DNA of 36,892 bases from Desulfobacteraceae bacterium (lineage in GTDB: Bacteria; Desulfobacterota; Desulfobacteria; Desulfobacterales; Desulfosalsimonadaceae). The stretch is from assembly GCA_003599885.1 (NCBI GenBank), contig QZKW01000053.1, positions 40,057 through 76,948 of the forward strand, written 5' to 3'. The notes under the pieces are model-generated. The model ran no database searches, was not told where the DNA came from, and saw only the letters and a program-made list of their open reading frames with translations. The translations under genes and the position numbers were made by a program. Of this stretch, positions 16,722 to 26,418 are shown piece after piece (the first letter of the stretch is position 1; each line of letters opens with the position of its first letter).

Positions 16722-16952
16722 ATGGCTAAAGCCCCGGAAAATTTTTATGAATCGGTGAAAGAGGTCCGCAAGCAATTGGGGCTCAGTCAAGAGGAGCTTG
16801 CCCATGCGCTTGGGGTGAGCTTTGCCACGATCAACCGATGGGAAAATGCCAAGACCGTTCCTTTTAAGCTTGCCCGAGGTCAATTCGATGCGTTTTGCGC
16901 CAAGATGGTTAAACAAGGGAAGTTGAAACTGCCCGTTAAATCTGAGGAATAA
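16722..16952 (+). CDS. XRE-family helix-turn-helix regulator of the restriction locus
   Basis: Small DNA-binding protein of about 76 residues. The Cro/C1 helix-turn-helix is unmistakable: [20 protein letters not shown] then [20 protein letters not shown], with the SQEELA and TINRWENGK-like signatures. In-frame alternatives are a TTG at 16680 and an ATG at 16704; 16722 ([12 protein letters not shown]) is chosen because AAAGG lies about nine bases before it, but this is not firm. It ends five bases before hsdM in the same direction, with the hsdM ribosome binding site inside its last codons, so the two are translationally linked. Such proteins often precede type I methylase genes and may act as a controller delaying restriction. 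Confidence 0.85.
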   Translation: MAKAPENFYESVKEVRKQLGLSQEELAHALGVSFATINRWENAKTVPFKLARGQFDAFCAKMVKQGKLKLPVKSEE

Positions 16953-16957
16953 AATCG

Positions 16958-18577
16958 ATGATTGCAAGCACCGGCGCTAATCTTGGATTTGAAGACAAGC
17001 TGTGGAATGCCGCCGACAAACTCCGGGGCACCATGGATGCCGCCGAATATAAACATGTGGTTCTGGGATTGATTTTCTTAAAATACATCTCGGATGCCTT
17101 TCTTGAAAAGCACGCGGAATTGGAGGCGGAAACATACGCCGATCCGGAAGACCGGGATGAGTACAACGCCGCAAACATTTTCTGGGTGCCAAAGGAAGCC
17201 CGGTGGACGTATTTGCAGGGTCGCGCCAAGGACCCCAAAATCGGCCTGCTGATCGATGAAGCCATGTCCGCCATCGAAAGGGATAACACCTCGCTTAAAG
17301 GCGTGCTGCCCAAGGACTATGCCCGTCCGGCCCTGGACAAATCGCGCCTCGGTGAGCTGATTGATCTCATCGCCACCATCGGCCTGGGTGATCGGGAAAG
17401 CCGCAAGAAGGACATTCTCGGCCGGGTCTATGAATATTTTCTTGCGCAGTTCGCTGAAAAAGAAGGGAAGGGCGGCGGCGAGTTTTACACGCCGCAATGC
17501 GTGGTCAAGCTTCTGGTAGAAATGATCGAGCCTTTCAAGGGGCGCGTTTATGACCCCTGCTGCGGGTCCGGCGGTATGTTCGTCCAGGCAATGCGTTTTG
17601 TTCAGGCCCATGCCAACGGGAACGGCAATGGTTCCAAATATGGGGCGCTGCGCGAGATAGCGGTTTACGGTCAGGAAATGAACTACACCACTTTCCGTCT
17701 GGCAAAGATGAACATGGCCATTCGCGGCATCGACGCCGATATTCGCTGGAACGAGAAAGGTTCCTTCCTGCAGGACGCCCATAAAGATCTCAAGGCCGAT
17801 TTTATCCTCGCCAACCCGCCATTCAACGATGAGGACTGGGGGTTCTCCAAAGTCAAGGACGATGTGCGGTGGGCTTTTGGCAAACCCCCGGCCGGTGGTG
17901 CCCGCAAACAGAAGGACGGCTCAAGCATCCATGTGGACGGCGGCAATGCAAACTATGCCTGGATTCAACACTTTATCCACCACCTGGCCCCGGACGGCTT
18001 CGCCGGTTTCGTTCTGGCCAATGGTTCCATGTCCACAAACACATCAGGCGAGGGCGATATCCGCAAAGCCCTGATCGAATCCGATATGGTGGACTGCATG
18101 ATCGCCATGCCGGGTCAGCTCTTCTATACCACTCAGATCCCGGTTTGCCTCTGGTTCCTGACCCGCTCCAAAAAATCCAACGCCAAGAGTGGTTTCCGCA
18201 GCCGTGCGGGCGAAACCCTTTTTATCGATGCCCGAAAGATGGGCACCCTGATTGACCGCACCCATCGTGAACTGTCTGATGCCGAAATCGCGGAAATCGG
18301 CCGAACCTATCACGCCTGGCGCGGTGAAGAAAAAGATGGGGTTTACGAAGACAAGCTCGGGTTCTGCAAGTCGGCGACTTTGGCCGACATCCGCGTCCAT
18401 CATCATGTGCTGACGCCAGGTCGCTATGTTGGAGCAGAAGCTGTTGAAGATGACGGAGTAGCCTTTGAGGAGAAGATGGCGGAGCTATCTGATCGCCTTT
18501 ATCAGCAGATGCGAGAATCCCTGGAACTGGATGCCGTGATCCGCCGAAATCTGGAGGTACTTGATTATGGCGAGTGA
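16958..18577 (+). CDS. hsdM: Type I restriction-modification system DNA methyltransferase subunit HsdM
   Basis: N6-adenine methyltransferase subunit, 539 residues. It forms M2S1 with HsdS to protect host DNA and is the core of the restriction complex. An N-terminal HsdM_N helical domain ([31 protein letters not shown]) is followed by the methylase domain: AdoMet motif [11 protein letters not shown] at 199-208 and catalytic motif IV NPPF at 286-289. [16 protein letters not shown] before motif I is typical of HsdM. The ATG at 16958 is preceded by GAGG, and the stop overlaps hsdS by 11 bases. Codon use is GC-richer than the integrase, pointing to a different recent origin for this cargo block. 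All key motifs are intact, so it should be active. Confidence 0.97.
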   Translation: MIASTGANLGFEDKLWNAADKLRGTMDAAEYKHVVLGLIFLKYISDAFLEKHAELEAETYADPEDRDEYNAANIFWVPKEARWTYLQGRAKDPKIGLLIDEAMSAIERDNTSLKGVLPKDYARPALDKSRLGELIDLIATIGLGDRESRKKDILGRVYEYFLAQFAEKEGKGGGEFYTPQCVVKLLVEMIEPFKGRVYDPCCGSGGMFVQAMRFVQAHANGNGNGSKYGALREIAVYGQEMNYTTFRLAKMNMAIRGIDADIRWNEKGSFLQDAHKDLKADFILANPPFNDEDWGFSKVKDDVRWAFGKPPAGGARKQKDGSSIHVDGGNANYAWIQHFIHHLAPDGFAGFVLANGSMSTNTSGEGDIRKALIESDMVDCMIAMPGQLFYTTQIPVCLWFLTRSKKSNAKSGFRSRAGETLFIDARKMGTLIDRTHRELSDAEIAEIGRTYHAWRGEEKDGVYEDKLGFCKSATLADIRVHHHVLTPGRYVGAEAVEDDGVAFEEKMAELSDRLYQQMRESLELDAVIRRNLEVLDYGE

Positions 18578-19943
18578 ATGGCAAGAGGAGAAATTTGAAT
18601 TTCTGCTATCAGACCCAATCCGTAATGGTATTTATAAGAAGAAGGAATTCCATGGGAGAGGTGCAAAAATAGTAAATATGGGAGAGCTTTTCGCGCACCC
18701 ACGTCTATATGATATTGAGATGAAACGCGTAGAAATTACTGACAAGGAAAAGTCGAAGGTTTTATTGCAAGCAGGGGACTTAATATTTGCACGTAGGTCA
18801 TTGACTGCGGAAGGGGCGGGCAAATGCTCAATTATAAAAAAAGTATGTGAGGATACAACCTTTGAATCATCAATCATCAGAGCTCGCCCAAATACGTTAA
18901 AGGCAGATTCAGATTTCCTGTACTATATGTTTAACTCGCCACACGGGAAATATCTTTTAGGCACTATTCAAAGACAAGTAGCAGTTGCCGGAATTACAGG
19001 GACTGATTTGGCGAGGCTTCAATTATCGGTTCCACCTATTACAGAACAACGCGCCATTGCCCATATCCTCGGCTCACTGGACGACAAAATTGATTTGAAT
19101 CGGCGCATGAACAAGACCCTGGAGGCCATGGCCCAGGCACTCTTCAAGAGTTGGTTCATCGACTTCGACCCAATCATCGACAACGCTTTGGCCGCAGACA
19201 ACCCCATTCCCGAAGGTCTGCAACCCCGCGCCGCGCTGCGCGAGTCCCTCGGCGATGCCCGAAAACCACCTCCGGATGATATCCGCGACCTGTTTCCCAG
19301 CGAATTCGAGTTCACCGAGGAAATGGGCTGGATTCCTATGGGGTGGCGTGTTGGTCCCTTATCTGAATTTGCTGTGCTAAACCCCGAGTCATGGACTGCA
19401 AAAAATTCGCCAAAGTATGTTCAGTACGTGGATCTGGCCAATACCAAAAACGGCAGAATCAACCTGATTGTTCCTTGTAAATTTTCCGAGGCTCCCAGCC
19501 GGGCAAGGCGCGTACTGAGGCAAGACGATACCATTATTGGTACTGTGAGGCCAGGCAACAGATCGTTTGCTTATGTTCATGAAGAAGGCCTTACAGGCAG
19601 CACTGGGTTTGCGGTTATGCGACCTAAGAAAAAGCGTCTAAGATCCTTTGTTTATTTGTGCCTCACCAGAAATGAAGTAATTGATCACTTCGCGCATTTA
19701 TCGGATGGTGCAGCCTATCCCGCGATTCGGCCAGAAGTTGTGGCAAACTTCAAATTTGTCCTTCCAAAAGAAGACTTGTTGAATGGTTTCGACTCATTGG
19801 TTTACCCATGGGTTACCGGTATTGGAGAGCGTGAATCTCAAATTAATTCTCTTTCCATGCTCCGTGACACCCTGTTGCCAAAACTTCTGTCCGGAGAGTT
19901 CCGTATTCCAGATGCCGAAAAAATGGTGGAGGATATCATATGA
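18567..19943 (+). CDS. hsdS: Type I restriction-modification specificity subunit HsdS
   Basis: DNA-recognition subunit of 458 residues that fixes the target of HsdM and HsdR. It has the usual mosaic: target recognition domain 1 (about 1-150), a central conserved helix ([33 protein letters not shown] at about 158-190), target recognition domain 2 (about 250-410), and a C-terminal conserved helix ([32 protein letters not shown]). The frame opens at a TTG at 18561, but the ATG at 18567 has GGAGG nine bases upstream. The 5' domain is distinctly AT-rich while the central conserved part is GC-rich, as expected when recognition domains are exchanged by recombination. Its stop overlaps the next gene by ATGA, joining the Kiwa genes to this operon. 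Confidence 0.96.
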   Translation: MASEWQEEKFEFLLSDPIRNGIYKKKEFHGRGAKIVNMGELFAHPRLYDIEMKRVEITDKEKSKVLLQAGDLIFARRSLTAEGAGKCSIIKKVCEDTTFESSIIRARPNTLKADSDFLYYMFNSPHGKYLLGTIQRQVAVAGITGTDLARLQLSVPPITEQRAIAHILGSLDDKIDLNRRMNKTLEAMAQALFKSWFIDFDPIIDNALAADNPIPEGLQPRAALRESLGDARKPPPDDIRDLFPSEFEFTEEMGWIPMGWRVGPLSEFAVLNPESWTAKNSPKYVQYVDLANTKNGRINLIVPCKFSEAPSRARRVLRQDDTIIGTVRPGNRSFAYVHEEGLTGSTGFAVMRPKKKRLRSFVYLCLTRNEVIDHFAHLSDGAAYPAIRPEVVANFKFVLPKEDLLNGFDSLVYPWVTGIGERESQINSLSMLRDTLLPKLLSGEFRIPDAEKMVEDII

Positions 19944-20494
19944 AACTTCGCTTTGTTTCGTCCCTTTTAATTTTTTTGAGCGCTTACTCTCCGCTCTCTA
20001 TTATCTTTTTGATTCAAGATTTTGATTTTTCAAAAAAGAATGTAATGCATCCTGGGATTGTTTGGCCGATTTTGGTCTTATCTATCCTGTCCTGCATCCT
20101 CCTTTGGGTCTCGGTACGTTTCCTCAAAAGTTCCTCTCCCCCGATAATTGTCAAATCTGTTTCCAACCGCTCAGGAGAGCTCATCAATTATAGTATCCCA
20201 TACATGATTTCCTTTTTCGTCATGGATCTTGGCAATTTGAAATTGCTTCTCAGTTTCGGTTTTTTCATGTTCATAATGTACTGGCTTACCATGAAAACAC
20301 ATAACATTTTCATCAACCCTGTACTTGCAGTCATGGGATACAATATTTACGACGTCCATTACGAGCGCAATGGTAATGAGTGTGAGGATTTCTTTTTGGT
20401 CAAAGGCAGCCGCCTGCGAAAAAATGAACTTTGTCGAATCGTCGAAATTTCTGAACAACTGTATGTCGTGACTGATCGAAATCCGGAGGTTTAA
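19940..20494 (+). CDS. kwaA: KwaA-like membrane protein of a Kiwa anti-phage system
   Basis: Small inner-membrane protein of 184 residues. About four hydrophobic segments are visible (about 5-25, 39-61, 84-97, 100-118), with a possible re-entrant stretch near 125-137 and a soluble C-terminal tail. Size, four-helix layout and immediate pairing with a DUF4868 gene match KwaA, the membrane sensor of Kiwa. No catalytic motif is expected or seen. The start overlaps the hsdS stop (ATGA) and the stop is two bases from kwaB, so it is locked into the restriction operon. It is AT-rich compared with hsdM and hsdR. The identification rests mainly on context; a remote alternative is an unrelated membrane partner. 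Confidence 0.75.
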   Translation: MKLRFVSSLLIFLSAYSPLSIIFLIQDFDFSKKNVMHPGIVWPILVLSILSCILLWVSVRFLKSSSPPIIVKSVSNRSGELINYSIPYMISFFVMDLGNLKLLLSFGFFMFIMYWLTMKTHNIFINPVLAVMGYNIYDVHYERNGNECEDFFLVKGSRLRKNELCRIVEISEQLYVVTDRNPEV

Positions 20495-20496
20495 AC

Positions 20497-21432
20497 ATGG
20501 ATGATTTCAAAGCAACACTCGATATTATTAAAACATTCAACTGGGGTACTGCTTCGGTTTCCTTTTTTGTTGTTAAAAGAAAGCTCATACAACGCAAGGC
20601 AGAATATACAGTCTTACAGGTCAATGTTGATAAAAGTCTCAGAAAAAAATTGAGAGGCATAGCTGATAACAAAATCAAACAATCAAACGCAGCATTCGAA
20701 TATGATTTCAACACCGTTGACATGGATGAAAATCTGCTTGGCTTGTCGACAGCGGATACAGACCTACAACAAATAATTGATGAACTGAAAAAAGATGAAG
20801 ATCCGCCATGCGTGAACCGGTATGAGGATCTGATTGGTTCATGGCTATATATCACCCGCCTTGATATTAATGGTCAACCATCTTTGTTCTCTGCTCGACG
20901 GGTATCAGAAGGATGGACGGCCAAAAAGGTTATTCAGCTTATCAATATGGTTTTTCACAATAATATGCTGGTGGATCTGGGCCAGCAGGAAATTTTCCGT
21001 ATTGATGGGAAAGTTGATTTTTTCACATACAACGGCATCATTTTTATCGCCGACAAAAAGAATTTTGAAACTGCATTAAATTTTCGGGAGGGCATGGAAA
21101 GAAACCGGGATGAAATAGTGAAAGAGTTTTCTGCGCTTGGCTTGTTTGAGGATGCCTCGGCCATTTCGGAGTTGGTCGGAAACAATCTGCGACGATTGAG
21201 GAGGTTATCCCAAGTCAAAAAGTCTGCTTACTATAAAGATCCGCTTTTTCTGGAGAGGTTGAAAAAGGTCAACGAAGAAGACGGATGGGGCATTAAATAC
21301 TCACCTGACGGAAAGCTTCTTGTTACGGAGGATGATATTGAAACGGTGCTCCGTGTCCTCAATAACGACCGGCTCACTTCAAAAATCAATGCGGAAAATT
21401 TTGATGTAGATGTGAAACATAAATTGGAGTAA
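20497..21432 (+). CDS. kwaB: KwaB-like DUF4868 protein of a Kiwa anti-phage system
   Basis: Cytoplasmic protein of 311 residues, about the size I recall for KwaB. The sequence has the DUF4868 feel: RYEDLIGSWLYITRLDINGQPSLFSARRVSEGW in the middle, then FRIDGKVDFFTYNGIIFIADKKNFETALNFREGM and a charged C-terminal half (NLRRLRRLSQVKKSAYYKDPLFLERLKKVNEEDGWGI), which fits a DNA-binding effector. In Kiwa, KwaB works with the membrane protein KwaA to stop phage DNA replication and late transcription after infection is sensed at the membrane. The start follows CGGAGG (20484-20489) and is two bases after kwaA. The sequence is AT-rich relative to hsdM. Homology search is needed to confirm the DUF assignment. 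Confidence 0.82.
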   Translation: MDDFKATLDIIKTFNWGTASVSFFVVKRKLIQRKAEYTVLQVNVDKSLRKKLRGIADNKIKQSNAAFEYDFNTVDMDENLLGLSTADTDLQQIIDELKKDEDPPCVNRYEDLIGSWLYITRLDINGQPSLFSARRVSEGWTAKKVIQLINMVFHNNMLVDLGQQEIFRIDGKVDFFTYNGIIFIADKKNFETALNFREGMERNRDEIVKEFSALGLFEDASAISELVGNNLRRLRRLSQVKKSAYYKDPLFLERLKKVNEEDGWGIKYSPDGKLLVTEDDIETVLRVLNNDRLTSKINAENFDVDVKHKLE

Positions 21433-21436
21433 ATTA

Positions 21437-21565
21437 ATGACCCTTCTCCCCAAAATCCCCCTCGCCAAAAACATATGCCACCAGTTAAAGGCTGACTTAC
21501 GCAATGCTGAATTTCTGGCCTCGGGATGTCCGGCTTTGCCAACATCAACGGCAGAAATATCTTAA
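21437..21565 (+). CDS. Small ORF between kwaB and the AlbA-like gene
   Basis: An ATG at 21437 preceded by TTGGAG at eight bases opens 42 codons (starting MTLLPKIPLAKNICHQLKADL) and ends in TAA. It fills the only gap in an otherwise compact operon, four bases after kwaB and 13 bases before the next start. It has no recognised domain and could be a leader peptide, a truncated gene fragment or chance. Its base composition resembles the downstream gene more than kwaB. Confidence 0.35.
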   Translation: MTLLPKIPLAKNICHQLKADLRNAEFLASGCPALPTSTAEIS

Positions 21566-21578
21566 AAGGAAATATCCT

Positions 21579-23045
21579 ATGACCGTTGACCGCCCGATGG
21601 AATACCTCCTGAGCATCCTCAGTGAATTGCGCAAACTCCCAAATGAAACAGAATGGGTGGAGTTCAAGCACAACAAGGCGGAGCCGGAGGAGATCGGAGA
21701 GTATATTTCAGCGCTTTCCAATTCGGCAGCACTGCTGGGCAAAGTTAATGCCTGGCTGGTCTGGGGTGTTGATAACAACACGCATGATGTAATCGGCACG
21801 ATTTTTAAACCAGCTCTGACAAAGGTGGGCAATGAAGAGCTGGAAAGCTGGCTGCTGCGGCTGCTGAGTCCTAAAATCAATTTTCGGTTTCATCCCGTTC
21901 AGGTGGATGATAACCCGGTCGTTCTGCTGGAAATAGGCGCTGCTTTCCGTCATCCGGTACAGTTCAAGAGCATCGAATACATCCGGGTTGGCTCCTACAA
22001 AAAAAAGCTCAAGGACTTTCCTGAAAAAGAGCGTGAATTGTGGAAGGTCTTTGATCAAATTCCCTTTGAGCGCGGTCTCACAGCGCAAAATATTTCTGGT
22101 GACGAAGTGCTCCGGTTGCTGGATTATCCGGCTTATTTTGACCTGCTGGAATTACCCTTGCCCGATGGTCGCGCAGCTATTCTGGACGCGCTGAATCAGG
22201 ACGACCTTATCCGGCCCGGCGCGTCCGGATATTGGGATATCACCAATCTGGGGGCGGTGCTTTTTGCAAAACGGTTGGAGGATTTTTCGGCGGTAAAACG
22301 CAAGGCTGTTCGTGTGGTTCACTACAAAGGCAGAGGCCGGACAGAAACCTTGCGTGAGCAGGCCGGAGGTAAAGGCTATGCCGGCGGATTCAAAAGTCTC
22401 ATTGACTTCATCATGACCCTGGTGCCCACCAATGAGATTATTGAGAAGGCGCTACGAAAAAACTTACCCATGTTTCCGGAATTGGCTGTGCGCGAGCTGG
22501 TGGCCAATGCTCTGATCCATCAGGATTTTTTCATTACCGGCACCGGCCCGATGGTGGAGATATTTGATGACAGGATGGAAATTACCAATCCCGGTGAACC
22601 GCTGGTTGACCCCCGGCGTTTTGTGGATACCCCGCCCAAATCCCGCAACGAAGCGCTGGCGTCGCTGATGCGCCGTTTCCGAATATGTGAGGAACGCGGG
22701 AGTGGTGTCGATAAAGTGGTTTCCCAGGTCGAACTTTTTCAATTGCCTGCCCCTCTGTTTGAAGTGCCGAATGGTTTTACCCGCACGGTGCTGTTTGCAT
22801 ATCGCCCGTTGTCTGAAATGGATAAATCGGACCGGGTAAGAGCCTGCTATCTGCATGCCTGTCTGAAATGGGTTATGCGTGATTTTCTGACCAATGCCTC
22901 TTTGCGGGAGCGTTTCGGTGTGGCGGAAAAGAATAAGGCCGCTGTTTCACGTTATATCCGGGAAGCGGTTGATGAAGGTGTCGTCAAACCAGTGGATGAG
23001 GCCGCCTCTCGGAAAATGATGAAGTATGTTCCCTACTGGGCCTGA
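21579..23045 (+). CDS. AlbA_2 (Schlafen-like) and HATPase domain protein in the restriction locus
   Basis: Protein of about 488 residues. An N-terminal AlbA_2/Schlafen-AlbA domain (ETEWVEFKHNKAEPEEIGEYISALSN, then AWLVWGVDNNTHDVIGT) is at about residues 15-130. A GHKL-type ATP-binding domain follows at about 310-430 (ELAVRELVANALIHQDFF, then VEIFDDRMEITNPGEPL and CEERGSGVDKVV), and a C-terminal winged-helix-like segment with RFGVAEKNKAAVSRYIREAVDEGVVKP. The family is annotated as ATP-binding protein or transcriptional regulator and recurs in type I restriction loci. Its molecular role is unproven; nucleic-acid sensing or RNA cleavage by the Schlafen-like part is possible. The frame extends back to 21504, but the ATG at 21579 has AAAGGAA upstream and the family-like start. 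It lies in line with hsdR. Confidence 0.85.
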   Translation: MTVDRPMEYLLSILSELRKLPNETEWVEFKHNKAEPEEIGEYISALSNSAALLGKVNAWLVWGVDNNTHDVIGTIFKPALTKVGNEELESWLLRLLSPKINFRFHPVQVDDNPVVLLEIGAAFRHPVQFKSIEYIRVGSYKKKLKDFPEKERELWKVFDQIPFERGLTAQNISGDEVLRLLDYPAYFDLLELPLPDGRAAILDALNQDDLIRPGASGYWDITNLGAVLFAKRLEDFSAVKRKAVRVVHYKGRGRTETLREQAGGKGYAGGFKSLIDFIMTLVPTNEIIEKALRKNLPMFPELAVRELVANALIHQDFFITGTGPMVEIFDDRMEITNPGEPLVDPRRFVDTPPKSRNEALASLMRRFRICEERGSGVDKVVSQVELFQLPAPLFEVPNGFTRTVLFAYRPLSEMDKSDRVRACYLHACLKWVMRDFLTNASLRERFGVAEKNKAAVSRYIREAVDEGVVKPVDEAASRKMMKYVPYWA

Positions 23046-23048
23046 TTT

Positions 23049-23148
23049 TAATTGATGGGTAATTGATGAGAAGTGGGTATGCGTATGCGGCATTTATAAG
23101 TAAATTATATTATATCAAATATTTATACAATATTTTGTTAATTGATGG
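23049..23148. promoter_or_regulatory. Three TAATTGATG repeats in the AT-rich leader of hsdR
   Basis: TAATTGATG occurs at 23049, 23060 and 23139. The first two are spaced 11 bases, one helical turn. Between them and the gene lies a very AT-rich stretch (TATATTATATCAAATATT-like) that could hold -10 elements. This 136-base gap is the largest in the locus after hsdM, suggesting that hsdR has its own, separately controlled promoter. The binding factor is unknown; the XRE protein is a candidate. Confidence 0.4.
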
Positions 23149-23181
23149 TTTTTTGATCTTTAGCCGTTCCGGAGGGTTTGA

Positions 23182-26100
23182 ATGACGGCCATAACTGAAA
23201 ACATTCTCGAAGAAACCTGCCTGGGATGGCTGGCCGAGTTGGGGTGGAGCATCCTTAATGGACCGAATCTGGCTCCAGGAATGCCGGGTGCGGAACGGGA
23301 AGATTATAGACAGGTTCTTCTCACCGGCCGACTCCGGAATGCACTCGCCAGGATCAACCCGGATGTGCCGGAAAGCGGCATCGAGGAGGCAGTTCGCCGC
23401 ATTGCCGGGGTTGGCTCACCTGATCTCATCACCAGCAATCGCGCATTCCATCGTTTTCTCACTGATGGAATCGACGTTGAGGTCATCGGCAACAATTCAT
23501 CTGTCAAAAATTATCCTTCAACATTTGAGTGTGCTCGGCATTTGAAGGTCTGGCTGCTGGATCTGGAGAACATCGCCAACAACGACTGGCTGGCTCTGAA
23601 CCAATACACCGTTGTTGAAGATAATAAAAATCGTCGGGCGGATGTCGTTCTGTTCGTCAACGGTATTCCTCTGGCCGTGGTGGAGCTGAAAAATCCGGGC
23701 GATGAGAACGCCACCATCCAACATGCGTTCAATCAATTCCAAACCTATAAGGCGGATATCCCATCCCTGTTTGTTTTTAATGAATTGCTGGTTATTTCCG
23801 ACGGCATCCGGTCCCGCTGCGGAACCCTGACTTCGGGTTGGGACCGGTTCATGCCATGGCGCACCATTGACGGGGAATCGATTGCGCCTTTGAGTATTCC
23901 CGCGCTGGAAATTACGATTCGCGGACTCTTTGCTCATCGGGTGTTTCTGGATTACATCCTGAATTTTGCCGTTTTTGAGGATGACGGGGCGAAAATCCTT
24001 AAAAAATCCGCCGCCTATCATCAATATTGGGCGGTCAACAAGGCTCTGGCCTGCACACTTTCCGCCTGTGGGATCGATGCGAAGGCGGAAAAACTGATCG
24101 GGCGCTTTCCTGAAGAAGGCCCGATGCAGGTGGCCGAAGTCCCGGCCGGCTTCGGCAGGGGCACCGATCATTTCGGGAATAAGCGTATCGGGGTAATCTG
24201 GCATACCCAGGGCAGCGGCAAAAGCCTGTCCATGACTTTTTATGCCGGCAAGGTGATCCGGCATCCGGCTATGAACAATCCAACGCTGGTGGTTATCACC
24301 GACCGGAATGACTTGGATGATCAGCTTTTCGGGACTTTTGCCGGATGCAAGGAGTTGTTGCGGCAGTCCCCGGTTCAGGCGGGTTCTCGCGCCCATTTGC
24401 GCGAATTGTTGAAGGTGGCCTCGGGTGGGGTTGTATTCGCCACCATTCAGAAATTCATGCCCGATCAAAAAGGGGATGTCTATCCGCTGTTATCGCACCG
24501 CAGCAATATTGTCGTAATGGCGGATGAGGCACATCGAAGCCAGTATGATTTCATCGACGGATTCGCCCGCCATCTGCATGATGCGCTGCCCAATGCATCC
24601 TTCATCGGATTTACCGGAACGCCTATCGAAACCGAAGACCGCAGCACCCCCGCCGTATTCGGCGACTATATAGATAAATATGACATCCTGCGAGCCGTTG
24701 AGGATGGCGCGACGGTCCCCATTTATTATGAAAACCGTTTGGCCCGCATTGAACTGGTGGAAGCGGAAAAGCCTTATATCGATCCGGAGTTTGAAGAAAT
24801 CACCGAAGGAGAGGAGGAATCCGGCAAACAGAAGCTGCGCACCAAATGGGCCGCTCTGGAAGCCATGGTCGGCGCTGGGAAACGCCTTGGGCTCGTGGCC
24901 GCCGACCTGGTGGAACATTTTGAAAAGCGGCTTGCCGTCATGGATGGCAAGGCCCTGATTGTATGCATGAGTCGCCGCATTGCCGTCGGGATGTACGAGG
25001 AGATCCGGAAATTGCGGCCCGGTTGGCACAACGATGACGATGCAGCAGGCATGATGAAAATCGTGATGTCCGGGTCTGCATCGGATCATCCTGGTTGGCA
25101 AGCCCACATCCGCAATAAAACAGGGCGTGAGGGGTTGGCAAAGCGGTTTAAAAATCCGGGAGACGACCTTAAACTGGTCCTTGTCCGGGATATGTGGCTG
25201 ACCGGATTTGACTGTCCCAGCATGCATACCATGTACATCGATAAACCCATGAACGGCCACAGCCTGATGCAAGCCATCGCCAGGGTCAATCGCGTTTTTC
25301 GAGACAAGCCGGGTGGGCTGGTGGTGGACTACCTCGGTTTAGCGGACTCGCTCCGGCGAGCCTTGGTCAATTATACCGACAATGGCGGCAAAGGCTCTGC
25401 TGCTGTCGATCTGGAAAAGGCGGTGATGGTTTTCCTTGAAAGGCACGAAATCGTTCGTGCCATGTTGCATGGGTTTGATTATTCGGCGGTGATTCAGGGT
25501 CCGGCTTCAAAGAGGATCTACGGCATCACCCAGGCGATGGAGTTTGTCCTTGGACTGGAAGACGGCAAAAAACGCTATCTGCACGGAGTTACAACTCTAT
25601 CCAAGGCTTTCGCCCTTGCGGTGCCCCATGAAAAAGCATTGATTTTTCGGGATGAAGTGGGATTTTTTCAGGAAGTAAGGGCTGCGCTGGTGAAAGCAAC
25701 GGGAGACGAACATGGAAAGACCCCCGACGAGATGGAGTCCGCCATTCGGCAGCTTGTGTCCAGAGCCGTGGCCTCTACGGAAGTGGTGGACATATTCACC
25801 GCCGCGGGTATGGAAAAGCCGGATATATCAATTTTGTCCGATGAATTTCTGGAAGAAGTCAACTCCCTCCCGCAACGCAATCTGGCCTTGGAATTGCTTA
25901 AAAAACTTATTAATGACGAAATCAAAGTCAGGTCCCGAAAAAATGTGGTTCAAGCCCGATCATTCGCCCAGATGTTGGAACAGGCCGTCAGAAAGTATCA
26001 GAACCGAGCCATAGAAACCGCCGAGGTGATAAAGGAGTTGATAAGGCTGGCCAAGGAAATGCGAGACGCTGGAAAGCGTGGAGAGAAACTTGGGATGACC

Positions 26101-26382
26101 GAGGATGAAGTCGCCTTTTACGATGCCCTTGCGGAAAACGGCAGCGCTGTTTCGGTGATGGGAGATGACAAGCTGAAAATGCTGGCCATGGAGCTTGTTC
26201 TGAGGGTCCGGCAGAGCCTCACCATTGACTGGACACTCAGGGAGAACGCCCGCGCTCAAATCCGGGTTCTGGTCAAACGCATTCTTCGCCAGTTCGGTTA
26301 TCCCCCGGATATGGAAAAGAAAGCTACGGAACTGGTTTTGGAACAGGCCGAAGTGCTTTGTAGGGAGTGGGCGATGGCATAA
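23182..26382 (+). CDS. hsdR: Type I restriction-modification endonuclease/translocase subunit HsdR
   Basis: Restriction and DNA-translocating subunit, 1066 residues. An N-terminal PD-(D/E)xK nuclease domain shows D154 and E168-L-K170 in [26 protein letters not shown]. The SF2 helicase motor follows: Walker [10 protein letters not shown] (G344-S348), DEAH at 448-451, the FTGTP motif around 477-481, and the second RecA lobe with the motif VI-like [18 protein letters not shown] long C-terminal helical domain binds HsdM/HsdS. GGAGGG precedes the ATG. All motifs are intact, so with hsdM and hsdS the system looks functional. It is separated from hsdS by the two Kiwa genes, the small ORF and the AlbA-like gene. 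Confidence 0.97.
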   Translation: MTAITENILEETCLGWLAELGWSILNGPNLAPGMPGAEREDYRQVLLTGRLRNALARINPDVPESGIEEAVRRIAGVGSPDLITSNRAFHRFLTDGIDVEVIGNNSSVKNYPSTFECARHLKVWLLDLENIANNDWLALNQYTVVEDNKNRRADVVLFVNGIPLAVVELKNPGDENATIQHAFNQFQTYKADIPSLFVFNELLVISDGIRSRCGTLTSGWDRFMPWRTIDGESIAPLSIPALEITIRGLFAHRVFLDYILNFAVFEDDGAKILKKSAAYHQYWAVNKALACTLSACGIDAKAEKLIGRFPEEGPMQVAEVPAGFGRGTDHFGNKRIGVIWHTQGSGKSLSMTFYAGKVIRHPAMNNPTLVVITDRNDLDDQLFGTFAGCKELLRQSPVQAGSRAHLRELLKVASGGVVFATIQKFMPDQKGDVYPLLSHRSNIVVMADEAHRSQYDFIDGFARHLHDALPNASFIGFTGTPIETEDRSTPAVFGDYIDKYDILRAVEDGATVPIYYENRLARIELVEAEKPYIDPEFEEITEGEEESGKQKLRTKWAALEAMVGAGKRLGLVAADLVEHFEKRLAVMDGKALIVCMSRRIAVGMYEEIRKLRPGWHNDDDAAGMMKIVMSGSASDHPGWQAHIRNKTGREGLAKRFKNPGDDLKLVLVRDMWLTGFDCPSMHTMYIDKPMNGHSLMQAIARVNRVFRDKPGGLVVDYLGLADSLRRALVNYTDNGGKGSAAVDLEKAVMVFLERHEIVRAMLHGFDYSAVIQGPASKRIYGITQAMEFVLGLEDGKKRYLHGVTTLSKAFALAVPHEKALIFRDEVGFFQEVRAALVKATGDEHGKTPDEMESAIRQLVSRAVASTEVVDIFTAAGMEKPDISILSDEFLEEVNSLPQRNLALELLKKLINDEIKVRSRKNVVQARSFAQMLEQAVRKYQNRAIETAEVIKELIRLAKEMRDAGKRGEKLGMTEDEVAFYDALAENGSAVSVMGDDKLKMLAMELVLRVRQSLTIDWTLRENARAQIRVLVKRILRQFGYPPDMEKKATELVLEQAEVLCREWAMA

Positions 26383-26418
26383 GGGGGTAATCTTGTATCA
26401 AAGCAAAAATAAATTTTT

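Noticed and set aside
17078-17782. A 234-codon minus-strand frame inside hsdM
   Set aside because: Antisense shadow of a gene whose catalytic motifs are all in the plus-strand frame.
23518-25272. Long minus-strand frames (316 and 260 codons) inside hsdR
   Set aside because: They are shadows of the hsdR frame: hsdR shows all its motifs, and the antisense translations are low-complexity and unlike any family.
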